Assembly (NCBI GenBank): GCA_903854075.1
Contig: CAINVI010000233.1
Location: forward strand, 1-6,694
Direction of reading: 5' to 3'
Length of the DNA: 6,694 nt
Origin: Candidatus Pollutiaquabacter sp.
GTDB lineage: Bacteria; Bacteroidota; Bacteroidia; AKYH767-A; 2013-40CM-41-45
Shown in pieces: positions 6,151 through 6,694 of the stretch (its first letter is position 1; each line of letters opens with the position of its first letter). A program made the translations under genes and the position numbers. The notes below the pieces were generated by a model. The model was not told the origin of the DNA. It worked only from the letters and a program-made list of their open reading frames with translations, and ran no database searches.

Positions 6151-6694
6151 CTATTTTTCAGTATGATAGGTCATCAGTGGCAAATGAGCGTGATAAGCCA
6201 TACGCTTTGTCATACTGCGCTGCAGCAACTTCTCCGTAAAGGTTCTTCTGCGAATGGTCATGGCTAATAAGTCAGCACCATATTGCTCGACAAAAGCATT
6301 AATTCCTTCGTAGATATCCGAATGACCCAGCACTTGAAAAGTTATTTTTCCATATTTAGTTTCTTCTACCAACCTTTCTTTGAACCGCTCGATGGCGTCG
6401 ACCTCATATACCCGCTGTTCGCCGCCGTGGCTGACATGTAATATGACCACCTCCGCACTAAACTTTCTGGCAAACTCAATAAATGATTGCAAGTGTTGGA
6501 AATCACCTTCTTCGTAATCAGTAGCGTAAACCAACCGTTCTAAACGAATCCATTTCGCATTAGATGGGATTGCTATTACCGGGCAGTCTACTGTATCCAG
6601 CACTGATGCCGTAATAGTGCCAATAAACGCCTCCCGTAATCCCGAAGCTCCCTTGGTACCCATCACCACAAGATCGGCGGCTGTACGTTTTACC
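6151..6694 (-). CDS. Tandem universal stress protein (USP), N-terminus cut off by window edge
   Basis: Cytoplasmic universal-stress-protein-family product. The minus-strand frame is open to the window edge, giving 180 visible residues; the real start lies beyond it, so a start inside the window (for example the GTG at 6669) is not credible because it would begin in the middle of a domain. Residues 1-48 are the end of a first USP domain: ADLVVMGTKGASGL, then GT and CPVIAIP. Its glycines fit the nucleotide-binding pattern G-x2-G-x9-G-(S/T). A second USP domain begins at about RLERLVYATDY (residue 52) and runs to the end, with the usual beta-strand VVILHV. Its equivalent of the glycine loop reads MTIRRRTFTEKLLQRSMTKR and has no glycines, so it probably does not bind ATP in the same way. 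Two-domain USPs of about 270-290 residues are common in Bacteroidota. It ends 56 bases before the protease gene on the same strand, so co-transcription is possible. Partners are unknown. Confidence 0.88.
   Translation of the reverse strand, partial: VKRTAADLVVMGTKGASGLREAFIGTITASVLDTVDCPVIAIPSNAKWIRLERLVYATDYEEGDFQHLQSFIEFARKFSAEVVILHVSHGGEQRVYEVDAIERFKERLVEETKYGKITFQVLGHSDIYEGINAFVEQYGADLLAMTIRRRTFTEKLLQRSMTKRMAYHAHLPLMTYHTEK

Noticed and set aside
6097..6178. Two similar elements CAGTATGA...ATCAGT at 6097-6112 and 6159-6178 flanking the USP-protease gap
   Set aside because: Spacing between the halves differs (2 versus 6 bases) and the second copy lies in the last codons of the USP gene, so chance similarity is likely.
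1..6694. Mobile elements, CRISPR arrays, tRNA genes or phage/defence genes
   Set aside because: Nearly all of the window is explained by seven housekeeping-type genes; I saw no transposase, regularly spaced direct repeats or tRNA-like cloverleaf.

Overview
The window looks like ordinary chromosome from a Bacteroidota-type bacterium. The evidence is indirect: moderate G+C, almost no Shine-Dalgarno sequences ahead of the starts, a compact permease/ATPase/MCE lipid-transport cluster with no visible MlaB or MlaC gene, and a tandem USP protein whose second domain is degenerate. A finer taxonomic call is not supported. I see no mobile element, CRISPR array, tRNA, rRNA or phage gene.

Layout. Positions 1-1235 (minus) hold a 3'-truncated Nramp-family metal-ion transporter with a non-canonical metal site. 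A 160 bp AT-rich divergent intergenic region follows (1236-1395). Positions 1396-4992 (plus) form a tight four-gene unit: MlaE-type permease, MlaF-type ATPase, MlaD-type MCE protein and an AI-2E/PerM-family membrane protein, with junctions of 5 bp, a 4 bp overlap and 11 bp. Positions 5000-6094 (minus) encode a site-2-type intramembrane metalloprotease with a C-terminal CBS pair, converging on the plus-strand unit with a 7 bp gap. Upstream of it on the same strand, 6151 to the window edge encodes a 5'-truncated tandem universal-stress protein. The longest gene-free stretch is 160 bp.

How the genes work together. The Mla-type trio should form an inner-membrane ABC complex: permease dimer, cytoplasmic ATPase dimer and a membrane-anchored MCE ring that handles phospholipid in the periplasm. 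The AI-2E-family gene is probably co-transcribed, with an unknown substrate. The USP and S2P-CBS genes lie 56 bp apart and may be one transcript; both carry domains of types that often bind adenine nucleotides, which suggests, but does not show, a stress- or energy-linked membrane proteolysis module.

No clearly new system is visible. The points most worth a second look are the altered metal-binding motifs of the Nramp-like protein, three tandem repeats of about 48 residues in the MCE protein, and the USP/S2P-CBS pairing.
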